From JAIVJZ01 sp035645695 (GTDB lineage: Bacteria > Acidobacteriota > Blastocatellia > Pyrinomonadales > Pyrinomonadaceae): a stretch of 64,000 nucleotides of DNA. Below are positions 17,124 to 25,804 of this stretch, piece by piece. The first letter of the stretch is position 1. Each line of letters opens with the position of its first letter. Where the stretch lies: the NCBI GenBank assembly GCA_035645695.1, contig DASQMC010000040.1, forward strand, positions 1 through 64,000. The letters run 5' to 3'. The position numbers and the translations under genes were made by a program. A model generated the notes under the pieces. The model ran no database searches. It was not told the origin of the DNA and worked only from the letters and a program-made list of their open reading frames with translations.

Positions 17124-19028
17124 ATGTATTATCACGCTAGAAAGGCTCGTGCGCCTAAGTCGCGCGCCACAGCCTGCGCAGTTGTCTGTCTCCTACTGCT
17201 CGCCCCGCTGGCCTCGATGGCCGCGCCCGCACGACGAGTTTATCAGAGGCCGAGGAAAGCAACCCCCACGAGAATCGAGGTCACGCAGAAGAACCCTGCG
17301 GCCGTGTTGCGGCCTAATGCCGGCGTAACTCTCGTCGCTCAGGTGTTCAGGAACAGCGACCCGCTGGAAGGCGTGGTCGAGTGGGACGCGACTGGAAGCG
17401 ATGCCGTCGGCATCGTCCAGATCGTCAACGTTGGCACGAAGCACGAGGCCACGCTCGTCGCGTTCGACCGCGATGGCGCGCGCGCGAGTTCAGCCCTCAT
17501 CAGGGTGACGGCCAGGATCGGCAATTTGTCGCACGCCATCACTGTGCCCTACCGTGCGGACTTAACCCTCACCGTCGAGAGGGCGGCGGACGCTCCGGAC
17601 AGGCTCACCCCCGGGGAGACGTACACGCTCCGTGCCTCGGTCAAGGACGGGCCGGAGGAGATTCCCGATGCGGAAGTTACCTGGGGCACGGTTGACTCGG
17701 CAGACCAGGCTTTTATCCTGCCGGTGCGTGACTCCCGGAATCGGAACACGGGTATCTTCATCGGTCGCAAGCCACCGAAGGGGAGCACCGTGCCCGAGAA
17801 GATTGTCGTCAAGGCCACCTACAGTGGGAAGGTCGAGTTATTCACCATCCCTTACGGTGACGGCACTAAGACTGACGACCCCGAGAAGCCGAACGTCGAA
17901 ACGGCCAAGGTGGAAGACATCATCGTGAAGAGGACAGTGGCTCCCGTTACCACCCCTACCCCTGAAGGCGGTGCAGACGCGCCTTCTCCTTTCGACCAGG
18001 AACTCGATTACAACATCGAGTCAGGGCAGCGGCTCGCACTCACGGCGACGCCCGTCAAGGTCGACGAGACGGACAAGCGGAAGTTGCCGGAAGTCGTCTG
18101 GAGCATCCCCAAGGATATGGAAAAGTACATTGCCATGCTGCCGCAGAGCGATGCCGATAAGAAGGACGGTAAGGCCGTCTTCTTCGGTCTGACGCCTGAA
18201 TCAGGCGAGCCGGGGCCGGCGCGGGAGTCACTCTATGTGCTCGTCAAGGCCAAAGACATCGTGAAGGCGGTGCCCATCAGCAACGGAGAGCAGTCAGTGG
18301 ACGTTTCGTGGAGCATTCTGCCGCGCGATATTGTTGCCAAAATTTACGGGCGTAATATCAGTGATAAGTACTACGCCATTGAGGTTGTGATCGGGAACAA
18401 CTCGGGCAATGACCTTCAACTCTCGGGGATGAGCTTCAGGCTCAACTCCTCCCTGCTGAGGGACGGGTCGGGCGATAACATGCCGTCTTGGGCACCCGTG
18501 GTCAGCTATGAAGCTGTCCGCGGCATCAACGAAGAGAAGAGGCTTGCCTTTAACCGCAGCACGATCATCAGCGGCCTCGACGCCGCCGCCCAAGTCCTGA
18601 CCGGGTTTACCCCCTTCTTCCACGTCGCCACTCGCGCCCGCAACTTCTCGCAGGGCATCAATATCCTTAGTAATCCTGTCACCAAGGGGATCGAGCGGGT
18701 CTGGCCCGACCCGCAGCAGGACGAACTCAATAGACTGGAACGACAAGCTATGCATGGCGATAAAATCGTCCGCAACAACGCCGTTGAGCGGACGATGGTC
18801 TTTGTAGCTAAAGAGACGCTCATCAACTGCGTTGGCGGTACGTCGAACGAGCAACAGAACGGGGCGAACGGGAAAAAGGCGGAATGTCTGGATGCGGACA
18901 ACCTGTTAAAGATCAGGCAGCGACTTGGTCACCTCCTCCTCTCCGGCAGGAAGCTCAACCGAGACGACTTCCAACTCAGAGTCAGGCCGAGCGGCTTCAG
19001 GGCGCCCGGCAGCAACAGACTTAATTAA
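17124..19028 (+). CDS. Large secreted protein of unknown function, Ig-like repeats likely
   Basis: This protein (634 aa) is not recognised. From the ATG, preceded by CAAGGAGC, it has a signal peptide (ACAVVCLLLLAPLASMAAPA). Two or three beta-rich segments of about 100 residues follow (PTRIEVTQKNPAAVL, LTLTVERAADAPD, QRLALTATPVKVDE), which look like bacterial Ig-like domains. The C-terminal third is more helical and includes SGLDAAAQVLTGFTPFF. Codon choice differs from flanking housekeeping genes, with frequent AGG arginine codons and lower GC. It is followed by a strong terminator, so it is a single-gene unit with its own promoter. Confidence 0.75.
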   Translation: MYYHARKARAPKSRATACAVVCLLLLAPLASMAAPARRVYQRPRKATPTRIEVTQKNPAAVLRPNAGVTLVAQVFRNSDPLEGVVEWDATGSDAVGIVQIVNVGTKHEATLVAFDRDGARASSALIRVTARIGNLSHAITVPYRADLTLTVERAADAPDRLTPGETYTLRASVKDGPEEIPDAEVTWGTVDSADQAFILPVRDSRNRNTGIFIGRKPPKGSTVPEKIVVKATYSGKVELFTIPYGDGTKTDDPEKPNVETAKVEDIIVKRTVAPVTTPTPEGGADAPSPFDQELDYNIESGQRLALTATPVKVDETDKRKLPEVVWSIPKDMEKYIAMLPQSDADKKDGKAVFFGLTPESGEPGPARESLYVLVKAKDIVKAVPISNGEQSVDVSWSILPRDIVAKIYGRNISDKYYAIEVVIGNNSGNDLQLSGMSFRLNSSLLRDGSGDNMPSWAPVVSYEAVRGINEEKRLAFNRSTIISGLDAAAQVLTGFTPFFHVATRARNFSQGINILSNPVTKGIERVWPDPQQDELNRLERQAMHGDKIVRNNAVERTMVFVAKETLINCVGGTSNEQQNGANGKKAECLDADNLLKIRQRLGHLLLSGRKLNRDDFQLRVRPSGFRAPGSNRLN

Positions 19029-19078
19029 TTCGGTTCGTCCCCCCGCAGTAAGTGAGGCGGAGAGACATTAGGTAACGC

Positions 19079-19126
19079 AGCGAAAGCGCGCAACGGGAAA
19101 TCTGCCCGGCGCGCTTTCGCTTTTTA
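19079..19126 (+). terminator. Strong terminator after the large secreted protein
   Basis: A 17-bp stem beginning GCGAAAGCGCGC is paired with GCGCGCTTTCGC and followed by TTTTTA. Confidence 0.85.
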
Positions 19127-19316
19127 CGGGCGCAGGGATAAAAAGCCGCACCGGATTTGTGACTGTTTCCATAACATAGCCGCCTCTGAAACCATCAGAT
19201 TCTCCGCAGAAATAATGGTAACGATCAATAATGGAAGCATAAGCGTTTCGCGTACAATTTGAAGCATGAGGATTCCGAACCGGAAAACTCATGGTAATAA
19301 TCACAGCGCAGTTATC

Positions 19317-19345
19317 TTGTCATCCGTCACACGCTTTGTTAGTAT
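19317..19345 (+). promoter_or_regulatory. pyrR promoter implying a leaderless transcript
   Basis: TTGTCA (19317-19322), a 17-nt spacer and TAGTAT (19340-19345) are present. Only eight bases separate the -10 box from the ATG at 19354, so transcription would start at or within two bases of the start codon. No Shine-Dalgarno is present. Confidence 0.5.
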
Positions 19346-19353
19346 CCGCGCCG

Positions 19354-19920
19354 ATGGAATTCACCGAGAAAGTACGAATCATGGACGGCGCGCGCATCAA
19401 TCGCGCGCTGGCGCGGCTGGCGTCGGAGATCGTGGAAGAGAATCAGGGTTCGAGCGATCTTTACCTCGTGGGCATTCAGCGGCGGGGCGTGCCGCTGGCG
19501 CACCGGCTCGCCGATAAGATCGCCGATCTCGAAGGCGACCGCCCGCCGGTCGGCGTCGTTGACATCACGCTCTACCGCGACGATCTCTCCACCGTCGGCG
19601 CGAACCCCATCGTCAATCGCACGGACTTGCCCGGCGGCGTGGACAACCGCAACATCGTCCTCATCGACGACGTGCTCTACACCGGGCGCACCATCCGCGC
19701 CGCGCTCGACCAGTTGATAGACTTCGGGCGACCGCGCCGCGTGCAACTCGCCGTCCTCGTGGATCGCGGCAAGGAGCATCGAGAGTTGCCGATTCAGGCG
19801 GACTTCGTAGGGAAGTTCGCGCCGACGAAAAGGAGCGAGATCATCAAGGTCATGCTCAACGAGTTTGACGGCGAAGAAGGCGTCGCCATCGTGGAGCGAC
19901 CGGCGGCGGAGAACGGTTAG
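19354..19920 (+). CDS. pyrR: Bifunctional PyrR: pyr operon regulator / uracil phosphoribosyltransferase
   Basis: This RNA-binding attenuation regulator of pyrimidine genes has weak UPRTase activity. The PRPP-binding signature is clear (IVLIDDVLYTGRTIRAALD, near residue 92). Family segments LVGIQRRGVPLAHRLAD and DITLYRDDL, and the C-terminal VLVDRGKEHRELPIQADFVGK, are also present. From MEFTEKVRIM the length is 188 aa. An upstream in-frame start at 19291 would add residues that overlap the promoter and is rejected. A hairpin with a T-run follows, then pyrB and pyrC. Confidence 0.93.
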   Translation: MEFTEKVRIMDGARINRALARLASEIVEENQGSSDLYLVGIQRRGVPLAHRLADKIADLEGDRPPVGVVDITLYRDDLSTVGANPIVNRTDLPGGVDNRNIVLIDDVLYTGRTIRAALDQLIDFGRPRRVQLAVLVDRGKEHRELPIQADFVGKFAPTKRSEIIKVMLNEFDGEEGVAIVERPAAENG

Positions 19921-19924
19921 GGAC

Positions 19925-19950
19925 GGGCGGCCTCAGTGGCCGCCTTTTTC
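19925..19950 (+). terminator. Intercistronic terminator/attenuator between pyrR and pyrB
   Basis: GGCGGCC-TCAGT-GGCCGCC followed by TTTTTC is an intrinsic terminator placed five bases after the pyrR stop and about 78 nt before pyrB. In this position it could serve as an attenuator for pyrBC, but no antiterminator or PyrR binding loop was recognised. Confidence 0.65.
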
Positions 19951-20027
19951 GTATGCCGCGCGGGCGCGCCGTGCGCGCGACCGCAAGGGCGAGGCAGGAG
20001 AGCGTATTTGAGGGGCGCAAACACAGG

Positions 20028-21146
20028 ATGGGTCTAGCCAGCAAACATCTGCTCGGAATCAGCGAACTCTCACCTGCTGAGATCGTGCATGTGCTCGACA
20101 CGGCGGAGACTTTTCGCGCCATCTCGCAGCGCGAGATCAAGAAAGTGCCCACGCTGCGCGGCCGCACCGTCATCAACCTCTTCTTCGAGCCTTCGACGCG
20201 CACGCGCACGTCTTTTGAACTCGCGGGCAAGCGTCTGTCCGCCGACACCATCAACATCAGCGCGTCAACTTCGAGCGTGACCAAGGGCGAGACTTTGCTC
20301 GACACGGCGCGTAACCTCGAAGCGATGTCGCCCGATTTCATAGTCATACGGCATCCTTCGGCGGGCGCGCCGCACGCCCTCGCGCGCATCTGCCGCGCCG
20401 CAGTCATCAACGCGGGCGACGGCTCGCACGAACACCCGACGCAAGCCCTGCTCGACGCCCTGACGATTCGCCAGCACAAAGGGCGCATCGAGAACTTACG
20501 CGTTGCCATCATCGGCGACATACTTCATTCGCGCGTGGCGCGCTCGAACATGCACCTCCTGACGAAACTCGGCGCAACGGTCAGGCTCGCAGGGCCGGGC
20601 ACGCTCGTCCCCGCGGAGTTTGAAGACCTCGTCACGAGCGGCGATCTGCGCGTGGCGAGTCGCATCGAAGAGGCGATTGAAGGCGCGGACGCGGTGATGG
20701 TCTTGCGCATTCAGCGCGAGCGTCAGGACGCGGCCTTCTTTCCCTCCCTGCGCGAGTATGCGGTGCATTACGGCCTCAATTTGAAACGCCTCGGCGGGGC
20801 GCAACCGGACGCCATCGTCATGCACCCCGGCCCGATGAATCGCGGCATCGAAATCGCCTCCGACGTGGCCGACGGTACGCGCTCGCTGATACTCGATCAG
20901 GTTTCCAACGGCCTCGCCGTCCGCATGGCAGTGCTCTACCTGCTCGCGGGCGGCTCGGTGCTCAACCAGAACATGCTTTCACAAACGAAACCCGAAACCG
21001 CGACGACCGCCGCCGCCACCGCCGACACGCACGCGCCGACGCCCGCCGCCGCAGCGTCGAATCAGGCCGCGCGACTCGAACCCATCCCCGCCGGGCAAAC
21101 CCGCCCGGAAGAAAAGCCACGGGTCAAATCAGCGGATAACAATTGA
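20028..21146 (+). CDS. pyrB: Aspartate carbamoyltransferase catalytic subunit
   Basis: This enzyme makes carbamoyl-aspartate, the first committed step of pyrimidine synthesis. The carbamoyl-phosphate site (FFEPSTRTRTSFELAGKRL), the GDGSHEHPTQALLDA loop and HPGPMNRGIE are all present. The ATG at 20028 starts the conserved HLLGISELSPAEI segment; an earlier in-frame start at 19953 would add about 25 unconserved residues and is not used. After the enzyme domain comes a tail of about 55 residues rich in Ala, Thr and Pro, absent from ordinary PyrB. The gene lies between pyrR and pyrC. Confidence 0.94.
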   Translation: MGLASKHLLGISELSPAEIVHVLDTAETFRAISQREIKKVPTLRGRTVINLFFEPSTRTRTSFELAGKRLSADTINISASTSSVTKGETLLDTARNLEAMSPDFIVIRHPSAGAPHALARICRAAVINAGDGSHEHPTQALLDALTIRQHKGRIENLRVAIIGDILHSRVARSNMHLLTKLGATVRLAGPGTLVPAEFEDLVTSGDLRVASRIEEAIEGADAVMVLRIQRERQDAAFFPSLREYAVHYGLNLKRLGGAQPDAIVMHPGPMNRGIEIASDVADGTRSLILDQVSNGLAVRMAVLYLLAGGSVLNQNMLSQTKPETATTAAATADTHAPTPAAAASNQAARLEPIPAGQTRPEEKPRVKSADNN

Positions 21147-21170
21147 CCGCGCTCGGGCAAGCAGCTAACA

Positions 21171-21217
21171 ACAGAAAACTGAAAACTGAAAACTGAAAAC
21201 AGAAAACTGAAAACTGT
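21171..21217. repeat. One-armed heptamer repeat before pyrC
   Basis: Six to seven tandem 7-nt units (AAAACTG, with AAAACAG variants) fill the pyrB-pyrC gap. No inverted second arm is visible, unlike the other loci. pyrC begins 23 bases later without a Shine-Dalgarno. Confidence 0.85.
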
Positions 21218-21240
21218 TCACACACTACCGGCGGCCTCTC

Positions 21241-22569
21241 ATGAAACTGCTCATCGCGAACGGCTATCTGATAGACCCCACGCAGGGGTTAAACGGCGGG
21301 AAGAATTTACTGATCGAGCATGGGCGCGTCGTTGCGCTCCTTGCGCACGGCGACGGCGTGCCAGAAGGCGCGGAGGTGTTCGATGCGACGGGTCTCGTCG
21401 TCGCGCCCGGCTTCATAGACCTGCACACGCACCTGCGCGAGCCGGGTCAGGAATACAAGGAGACGATTGAGACGGGCGCACGGGCTGCCGTCGCGGGCGG
21501 TTGGACGAGCGTGTGCGCGATGCCGAACACCGACCCCGTCAACGACAACCCGGCCGTCACGCGTTTCATCATCGAGCAGGCCGAGCGCGCTCGCGCGGCG
21601 AACGTCTTTCCCATCGGCGCGATCACGAAAAACTCCGAGGGCGCGGAACTCGCCGAGATGGGCGAGATGCGGCGCGCAGGCGTCGTCGCTGTCTCGGACG
21701 ACGGCCGCCCAGTGCCTTCGGCGGGCGTCATGCGTCGTGCGATGGAGTACGCGCGCGGCTTCGATCTTCCCGTCGTTGACCACTGCGAGGATCGCAGCCT
21801 GACGGCGGGCGGCGTGATGCACGAAGGGAACTGGTCTCTGCGCCTCGGCCTGCGCGGCCACCCCGCGCTCGCCGAAGAGATGGACGCCCTGCGCGATGTC
21901 GCTCTCGCCGAGTTGACCGGCGCACGCGTCCACCTCGCGCACGTCTCCACGCGCGGCGCGCTCGCCGCCGTCCGTCGCGCGAAGGAGCGCGGCCTGCGCG
22001 TGACGTGCGAGGTGACGCCGCACCACTTCACGCTCGAAGACGAAGCCGTGCGCGACTACGACACGAATACGAAGATGTGCCCCCCCCTGCGCAGCCGCGA
22101 ACACCTCGAAGCCATCATCGAAGCCCTCTCCGACGGCACGATTGACGCCATCGCCACCGACCACGCCCCGCACCACGCGGACGAAAAAGCCCTCGAATAC
22201 GACCAGGCCCCCTTCGGCATCACCGGGCTTGAGACGGCCGTCGGCCTCGCCTTCGAGCAACTCGTACATCGCGGCATCATCGGCCTCGAACGCCTCGTCG
22301 AACTCTGCTCAATCAACCCCGCGAAGATTTTCTCGCTCGCCGACCGCGGCACGCTCCGCCCCGGCGCGCACGCCGACATAACCATCCTCGACCCCGAACA
22401 CGTCTGGACATTCAAAGCCGCCCACTCAAAATCCAAAAGCCGCAACACGCCCTTTGACAACCGGACGATGCGCGGCGCACCCGTCGCCACCATCGTCTCC
22501 GGCCGCATCGTCCATCGCCGCAACGAAGCGGCCGCATCCGCTACCAAACCGTCACTAGCGAGGTCATAA
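21241..22569 (+). CDS. pyrC: Dihydroorotase (class I)
   Basis: This zinc amidohydrolase closes carbamoyl-aspartate to dihydroorotate. Metal ligands are seen in DLHTHLREPGQEYKE (near residue 60), VVDHCED, VHLAHVSTRGA and ATDHAPHHADEK. The 442 aa and the long LREPGQE form are typical of class I enzymes that pair with PyrB. It is the last gene of the pyrR-pyrB-pyrC group. Confidence 0.95.
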   Translation: MKLLIANGYLIDPTQGLNGGKNLLIEHGRVVALLAHGDGVPEGAEVFDATGLVVAPGFIDLHTHLREPGQEYKETIETGARAAVAGGWTSVCAMPNTDPVNDNPAVTRFIIEQAERARAANVFPIGAITKNSEGAELAEMGEMRRAGVVAVSDDGRPVPSAGVMRRAMEYARGFDLPVVDHCEDRSLTAGGVMHEGNWSLRLGLRGHPALAEEMDALRDVALAELTGARVHLAHVSTRGALAAVRRAKERGLRVTCEVTPHHFTLEDEAVRDYDTNTKMCPPLRSREHLEAIIEALSDGTIDAIATDHAPHHADEKALEYDQAPFGITGLETAVGLAFEQLVHRGIIGLERLVELCSINPAKIFSLADRGTLRPGAHADITILDPEHVWTFKAAHSKSKSRNTPFDNRTMRGAPVATIVSGRIVHRRNEAAASATKPSLARS

Positions 22570-22660
22570 TGCCGGCTCGTGCGTTTTTTTTGAGCAACTG
22601 CGGAGTGACGCCGGATGGTTCGAGACAATATGAGTTAGACAATCTCTCGCAGGAGAAAAT

Positions 22661-23272
22661 ATGAAAACGATAATGATCTTTCTTCTCACACTTCCGCTCC
22701 TCACGGTTAGCTCTCTCGCCCAGACCCGGCTGCCCACTTTCGATACCTACGTGGACGGGGGGGATACCTGGCAGGAGTACGAGGATGCCACCGAATGCAG
22801 CTTTTACTGTGCCAACTTCTCCGTGACGGAGAGGGCGTCTTCCTCTCTGCCCTCCCGCGCCAGGCTCAAGTACGGCGGGGCACAGGCACATGACAATGAA
22901 GTAGGCACGGCGTGGGTAGAGGGGAGTAAGGGCTATGGGGTGGGGGAGTTCCTCGAATACGTCATCACCACGGCGCAGCCTGATCTCAGGGTCACCGGAC
23001 TGAGCATCTTAAACGGCTACAGGAAAAGCAAAGAATCGTGGCGTGACAATTCGCGCGTGAAGCGTTTGAAGTTGTACGTCAACGGGAAGCCCCACGGGGT
23101 GATTGAGCTAAAAGATTCGTACAACTACCAGGAGGTCAAAATAGGCAATGTCAAGTTAACTCCGAACGGTAAAACGATTCTCAGGTTCGAGATCATGGAA
23201 GTGTACAAGGGGAGGAAATATTCCGACACGGCGATCACGGCAATCAACTTGGATGGGTGTTGCACGCATTAG
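22661..23272 (+). CDS. Secreted protein with NADase-type glycan-binding (discoidin-like) domain
   Basis: This is an exported protein of 203 aa with the signal peptide MKTIMIFLLTLPLLTVSSLAQ and a strong AGGAG before the ATG. The body matches the NADase-type glycan-binding fold by eye: NEVGTAWVEGSKGYGVGEFL, then LSILNGYRKSKESWRDNSRVK, and LKLYVNGKPHGVIELKD. It has no enzymatic motif. Codon use is AGG- and GGG-rich, like the protein at 17.1-19.0 kb. A lone gene, it likely binds sugars or ligands outside the inner membrane. Confidence 0.7.
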   Translation: MKTIMIFLLTLPLLTVSSLAQTRLPTFDTYVDGGDTWQEYEDATECSFYCANFSVTERASSSLPSRARLKYGGAQAHDNEVGTAWVEGSKGYGVGEFLEYVITTAQPDLRVTGLSILNGYRKSKESWRDNSRVKRLKLYVNGKPHGVIELKDSYNYQEVKIGNVKLTPNGKTILRFEIMEVYKGRKYSDTAITAINLDGCCTH

Positions 23273-23298
23273 CTTCACGGCGGGCGGGGGAAATAAAA

Positions 23299-23339
23299 AG
23301 AGACCCGTTTGCGCTCTCCCCTTCGCAAACGGGTCTCTT
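23299..23339 (-). terminator. Terminator hairpin, T-run on the minus strand
   Basis: The stem AGAGACCCGTTTGCG/CGCAAACGGGTCTCT is followed on the minus strand by TTTTTATTT, and probably also serves the plus-strand gene. Its 10-nt loop is identical to that of the hairpin at 23438. Confidence 0.8.
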
Positions 23340-23437
23340 GTGCGGTCGCTCGCTTACGTAATAACAGGGGCGACCGAACTCGTGGAAATTTTCAAACTCG
23401 CGGGGAGTGAAGCGGAAACCGTTGTTTGAGGTTCATC

Positions 23438-23476
23438 GGAAGCCCGCCCGCGCTCTCCCCTTCGCTGGCGGGCTTC
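23438..23476. terminator. Second hairpin with the same loop
   Basis: The stem GGAAGCCCGCCCGCG/CGCTGGCGGGCTTCC encloses the same CTCTCCCCTT loop as the hairpin 140 nt upstream. It lies just after the stop of the minus-strand glycine-zipper gene. Confidence 0.6.
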
Positions 23477-23522
23477 CTCCGCACCGACAACCCTGTTGGG
23501 GGTTTGTCAGTCTCGTTAGAAC

Positions 23523-24254
23523 TTATTGGCGCGTGCGGTATTCGGGCAAACTCACGCTGCGGTTCAAACTGACGCCGAACTCCGTGCCCGCCTTCACGAC
23601 CGCCTGCTGTTCTTTCTCGAAAACCCTGCCGCCCGTGCCGAGCGCGCCGCCGATGAGCGCACCGAGCCCCGCGCCTTTGCCGCCGCCGGCAATCGCGCCG
23701 ATGATCGCGCCCGTCGCCGCGCCGCCGCCAATGAAGACGATGTCGCGTTTCTCGTTCGACCTGCCCTCGACGGTGCTCTCGTTGTCGGCGTTCACGTTGT
23801 CGTTATCACCCGACAAGCTCGACAGCGAGCCGTTGATGGTGTGCTTCGCGCCGTTCGGCATCTCCACCGTGTTGAAGCTGACGGAGATCGTGCCGGGCGA
23901 ACGTCGTTCGGCTCGCTTCACCGTCGTCACGCGACCCCAGACTTTGCTGCCCGCCGGAATCACTTCGACGCCGTCGGCGTAGACCGGATCAACCGTCGTG
24001 GTCGAGAAGCGGTCGCCGACGCGCGCCGCCCTTGAGTTGAGTTCGCTGTCCATGCGCACGCGGATCGCTTGGTCTGCGCCGAGCGTGTAATACCTGACCG
24101 GGGGCGTGACCGTGCGCGTCACTGCCGGACGCCTGATGCGCGGGCGCGGACGACGCCGCGTCTGCGCCGACGCCGGGATCACCGTCGCGGCGACGATGGC
24201 GAAAAGTGCGATTAAGCTCAGGGCGCGTTGCGCCAAAATTTTATTTGTTTTCAT
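23523..24254 (-). CDS. Secreted Arg-rich protein with a glycine-zipper segment
   Basis: From the ATG at 24254 (GGAGAG upstream) this is 243 aa with a signal peptide (RALSLIALFAIVAATVIPASAQ). An Arg/Pro-rich stretch (RRRPRPRIRR) follows, then a beta-rich domain (IRVRMDSELNSRAARVGDRF). A Gly/Ala-rich membrane-like zipper comes near the C-terminus (GGGAATGAIIGAIAGGGKGAGLG). Such zippers occur in lipoprotein-like and outer-envelope proteins. Function is unknown. In-frame sequence upstream to 24476 has no supported start. Confidence 0.7.
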   Translation of the reverse strand: MKTNKILAQRALSLIALFAIVAATVIPASAQTRRRPRPRIRRPAVTRTVTPPVRYYTLGADQAIRVRMDSELNSRAARVGDRFSTTTVDPVYADGVEVIPAGSKVWGRVTTVKRAERRSPGTISVSFNTVEMPNGAKHTINGSLSSLSGDNDNVNADNESTVEGRSNEKRDIVFIGGGAATGAIIGAIAGGGKGAGLGALIGGALGTGGRVFEKEQQAVVKAGTEFGVSLNRSVSLPEYRTRQ

Positions 24255-24609
24255 GTTCAATCTCTCCGGGCAAAGACCGTTCGCGCGTGCCTGGAAAATC
24301 TTCCCGCACCGGCGCGTCGGCTCGTCGCGGGATAACTTAGCAATGAGCGTGCCACTGCCGGTGCGATCTCTTTCGGGCGAAAAAATCACAAAAACAGCGG
24401 TGTTTTCGTGTCGTGTGCAAACTCCCGCCTCGGCCGAGGCGATCTGCTTCGACGAAGTGCGCGAGGGCGCGTGCATTTTGCACCATATAGTATGAGGCGG
24501 ATTTTAGAATGCGGCGGGGCATGGTTTTTATGATATACAAGGCTGCACTTATTTAAGATTTTCGCCTCGCCGCAATCAACTACAACGAATTGAAAGGAAA
24601 GAAATATTT
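24255..24609. other. Divergent intergenic region upstream of the peroxiredoxin
   Basis: This spacer is AT-rich towards its right end (24520-24560, including TATGATATAC). It should hold divergent promoters for the glycine-zipper protein and the peroxiredoxin. No confident -35/-10 pair or gene is seen. Confidence 0.4.
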
Positions 24610-25284
24610 ATGAACACAACAGAGATGGCCGCTCAAGCGCCGGTCGTGTCGCTGCCGCGCATCAACGAACCCGCCCCGGACTTTGAAGCGAAGTCCACGC
24701 AGGGCGCGTTGAAGTTCGCGGACTTCAAAGGCAGTTGGGTCGTGCTGTTTTCGCACCCGGCCGATTTCACGCCGGTCTGTTCCACGGAGTTCGTCGAGTT
24801 CGCGCGTCGCTCCGACGAGTTCAAAAAACGCGGCGTCAAACTCGTCGGCCTGTCCGTGGATTCAGTGACGGCGCACATCGCCTGGATCAGGAGCATCGAG
24901 TCGCACTTCCCGGACGTGAAGATAGACTTCCCCGTCATCGCCGACCTCGACACGAAGGTCGCGCAGAAGTACGGGCTGATTCACCCGGCCGCGTCCGAGA
25001 CGGCCACCGTGCGCGCCGTCTTCGTGATAGACGACAAGGGCATCATCCGCGCGCTCATCTATTACCCGATGTCGCTGGGGCGCAATATAGACGAAATCCT
25101 GCGCGCCATCGACGGCCTGCAAACCGCGGACGCCAATGCCTGCGCCACGCCCGCCAACTGGAAGCCGGGCGAACAGGTGATCGTGCCGCCGCCGCAAACC
25201 ATCGCCGATGCCGAGAAGCGTCTGCAATCAGAATATGACGTGACGGACTGGTACTTCGCCAAGCGCACGCTGGACAAGTCGTAG
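24610..25284 (+). CDS. Peroxiredoxin, Prx6/1-Cys type
   Basis: This thiol peroxidase of 224 aa reduces peroxides. The peroxidatic Cys is in the motif DFTPVCSTEF (near residue 57), inside HPADFTPVC. The family segments KLVGLSVDSVTAHIAWI and RAVFVIDDKGIIRALIYYP follow. The long C-terminal arm with CATPANWKPGEQVIVPP is characteristic of Prx6-type enzymes. A GAAAGGAAAG stretch precedes the ATG. A rhodanese gene lies 45 nt downstream and is probably cotranscribed. Confidence 0.93.
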   Translation: MNTTEMAAQAPVVSLPRINEPAPDFEAKSTQGALKFADFKGSWVVLFSHPADFTPVCSTEFVEFARRSDEFKKRGVKLVGLSVDSVTAHIAWIRSIESHFPDVKIDFPVIADLDTKVAQKYGLIHPAASETATVRAVFVIDDKGIIRALIYYPMSLGRNIDEILRAIDGLQTADANACATPANWKPGEQVIVPPPQTIADAEKRLQSEYDVTDWYFAKRTLDKS

Positions 25285-25329
25285 TTTGAACGGGATTAGA
25301 GTTGACACAGTTTGAGAGGAGAGTGGCGA

Positions 25330-25650
25330 ATGGAAGAAATCTCCGCGAAAGAACTCAAGGAGCGTCTGGATAGAGGCGACGATCTACAGATCATAGACGT
25401 GCGCGAACCGAACGAGTACGAGGCGGCGCGACTCGAAGGAGCGAAACTGATTCCGCTCGGGCAAGTCGTGAACCGCATGAGCGAGATAGACGCGACGCGC
25501 GAGACCGTCGTGCATTGCAAACTCGGAGGACGCAGCGCGAAGGCCATAGAGGTCTTAACCGGCGCGGGTTACACGGGGCGATTGATGAACCTCAAAGGCG
25601 GCATCACGGCGTGGTCGAACGATGTCGATCCGTCCGTGCCGAAGTATTGA
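25330..25650 (+). CDS. Single-domain rhodanese
   Basis: This cytoplasmic sulfurtransferase-fold protein has 106 aa. The active Cys loop is VVHCKLGGRSAKA near residue 64. Other family elements are IIDVREPNEYEAARLEGAKLIPL and LKGGITAW. The ATG at 25330 follows GAGAGGAGAG. It lies directly after the peroxiredoxin gene, suggesting a role in sulfur or persulfide handling under oxidative stress; that link is inferred from position. Confidence 0.92.
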   Translation: MEEISAKELKERLDRGDDLQIIDVREPNEYEAARLEGAKLIPLGQVVNRMSEIDATRETVVHCKLGGRSAKAIEVLTGAGYTGRLMNLKGGITAWSNDVDPSVPKY

Positions 25651-25683
25651 GCGGTTGACGCGGGCTGAGGAGCGTGAAAAGAC

Positions 25684-25755
25684 TCGAAGGCCGCGTGCGA
25701 ACGAAGCGAAACTCTCCGGCCAGAGTATTTCGCTTCGCCCGCACGCGGCCTTCGA
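25684..25755. terminator. Bidirectional terminator hairpin
   Basis: A nearly perfect 28-bp stem (25684-25711 with 25728-25755) lies between convergent genes. The loop contains a small inner CTCT/AGAG pairing. Confidence 0.8.
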
Positions 25756-25804
25756 TGTGTTTGAAAGAACGTCTATGCGTGGTCGTCAGATTGGCCGTAA
25801 ACGC

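Noticed and set aside
19925..20027. PyrR binding loop near pyrB
   Set aside because: The known binding-loop consensus was not found by eye, so it is only listed as an attenuator candidate.
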